Shown here: in pieces, positions 63,250-64,000 of the stretch
How positions within the stretch are numbered: the first letter of the stretch is position 1
Layout of the letters: each line of letters begins with the position of its first letter
Origin: Heterobilharzia americana
Lineage: Eukaryota; Platyhelminthes; Trematoda; Strigeidida; Schistosomatidae
Direction: 5' to 3'
Assembly (NCBI GenBank): GCA_944470555.2
Contig: OX104127.1
Coordinates: 28,411,661-28,475,660 of the forward strand
Length of the DNA stretch: 64,000 bases
Translations under genes and position numbers: made by a program
The notes under the pieces: model-generated
What the model was told of the DNA's origin: nothing
Seen by the model: only the letters and a program-made list of their open reading frames with translations
Databases searched by the model: none

Positions 63250-64000
63250 TCCAGTAGTTTAGTTAGTCATAACATAGTCTTTTAAATCAATATTTTCAAC
63301 TTAACCCAGTTTTCCTAAGCCTATCACAAGTAACTTCTGCATTCTTATTTCATGAGATAAGTTAATATCATAGACGTAGTAAAATGCTGACATCATAACC
63401 AAATAACTTTCGTCTGAAAGCATCCCTTAATGCATATAGGAAAAAGCTGTCATGAGTTTTCTTCTCCAGTGTGCTCATCCAAATGTTCCATTTTTATTGT
63501 TTTTCTTCTGTCAGAAATATATATGAAACAATCAATGGAATAATTGATATAACACAAAAGATACATATGCTTGGTGATGCCTTTTCAAAAGTGTCCGGTC
63601 CTGATTTCAAAATGAAATAGTTTTAATAGATGTAGGTTAATTTATCCCACTTTCAGGTATCCCACAACAATTTTCTGATGTTTACGTGAACTATGTGTTT
63701 TCTGTAGGCTCATTTTCTTGCTGCTACAGTAATTCAACATGGTAAATCAAGCATTGATAACTGATTGTGATCAAAATGGAGTGCTTAGCGTGTTCACCTA
63801 GACTATGTTCCACGTAGAGGATTCATAGGTGAAGGTTGCCTCACACCTTATAAAAACAAGTAACAGTCAATTGAAAGTATGGCAGGACGTATTCACTAGG
63901 TTGTAGATTATATTTAGTCACTAACTTGCTTGCTAAATGAAAATACGAATGTATCAATTAAACAACAAACCTATTTATGGTATTTCGAATAACTTTTCCC
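63250..64000. other. Stretch without recognised content
   Basis: AT-rich to the window end. No exon or repeat is recognised. Confidence 0.45.

Noticed and set aside
1..64000. CRISPR array, operon or prokaryotic defence system
   Set aside because: No regularly spaced repeats and no bacterial gene organisation. Spliced PI3K exons and schistosome-type repeats show animal nuclear DNA.

Overview
The window is eukaryotic, AT-rich and intron-dominated. It reads as a schistosome (Schistosoma sp., blood fluke). The reasons are large introns filled with schistosome-type repeats: RTE-clade non-LTR retrotransposons, CR1/Jockey-group fragments, Penelope-like elements, and tRNA-like repeats with hammerhead-ribozyme signatures of the Sm-alpha kind. 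No bacterial, plasmid or phage organisation is visible. The species was not determined.

The main gene is the 3' half of a class II phosphoinositide 3-kinase (PIK3C2) on the + strand. Eleven exons between 1705 and 50556 join with consistent phases into a 670-residue C-terminal fragment: kinase domain core, PX domain, C-terminal C2 domain, stop. All ten introns are GT-AG and run from about 1.5 to 10.2 kb. The upstream exons (N-terminus, Ras-binding, first C2, helical and N-lobe) lie outside the window to the left.

Layout: 1-1704, intron upstream of the first visible exon. 1831-7737, intron 1 with a palindromic tandem array, a Penelope-like element and a CR1/Jockey-like fragment. 7908-11551, intron 2 with an Sm-alpha copy and a second CR1/Jockey-like fragment. 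11784-14318, intron 3 with a degenerate RTE on the - strand. 16216-22142, intron 5 with Sm-alpha copies and a degenerate RTE. 24350-29736, intron 7 with a second Penelope-like element split between strands. 29813-39982, intron 8 with RTE remnants, microsatellites and a foldback repeat. 40243-47888, intron 9 with another RTE remnant and a local duplication. 50557 onward, PIK3C2 3' UTR, a probable convergent gene end on the - strand, and repeats. At 56041-59257 there is an apparently intact RTE-type retrotransposon encoding 1044 residues. It is flanked by a 14-bp target-site duplication and sits inside an older tRNA-like repeat.

The most unusual material is non-coding. Two repeat families carry hammerhead-ribozyme signatures. 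One (family B here) has a foldback structure with the signature on both strands. Family letters A (Sm-alpha-like), B, C and D are labels used only in this report. Repeat boundaries are approximate because they were found by eye.
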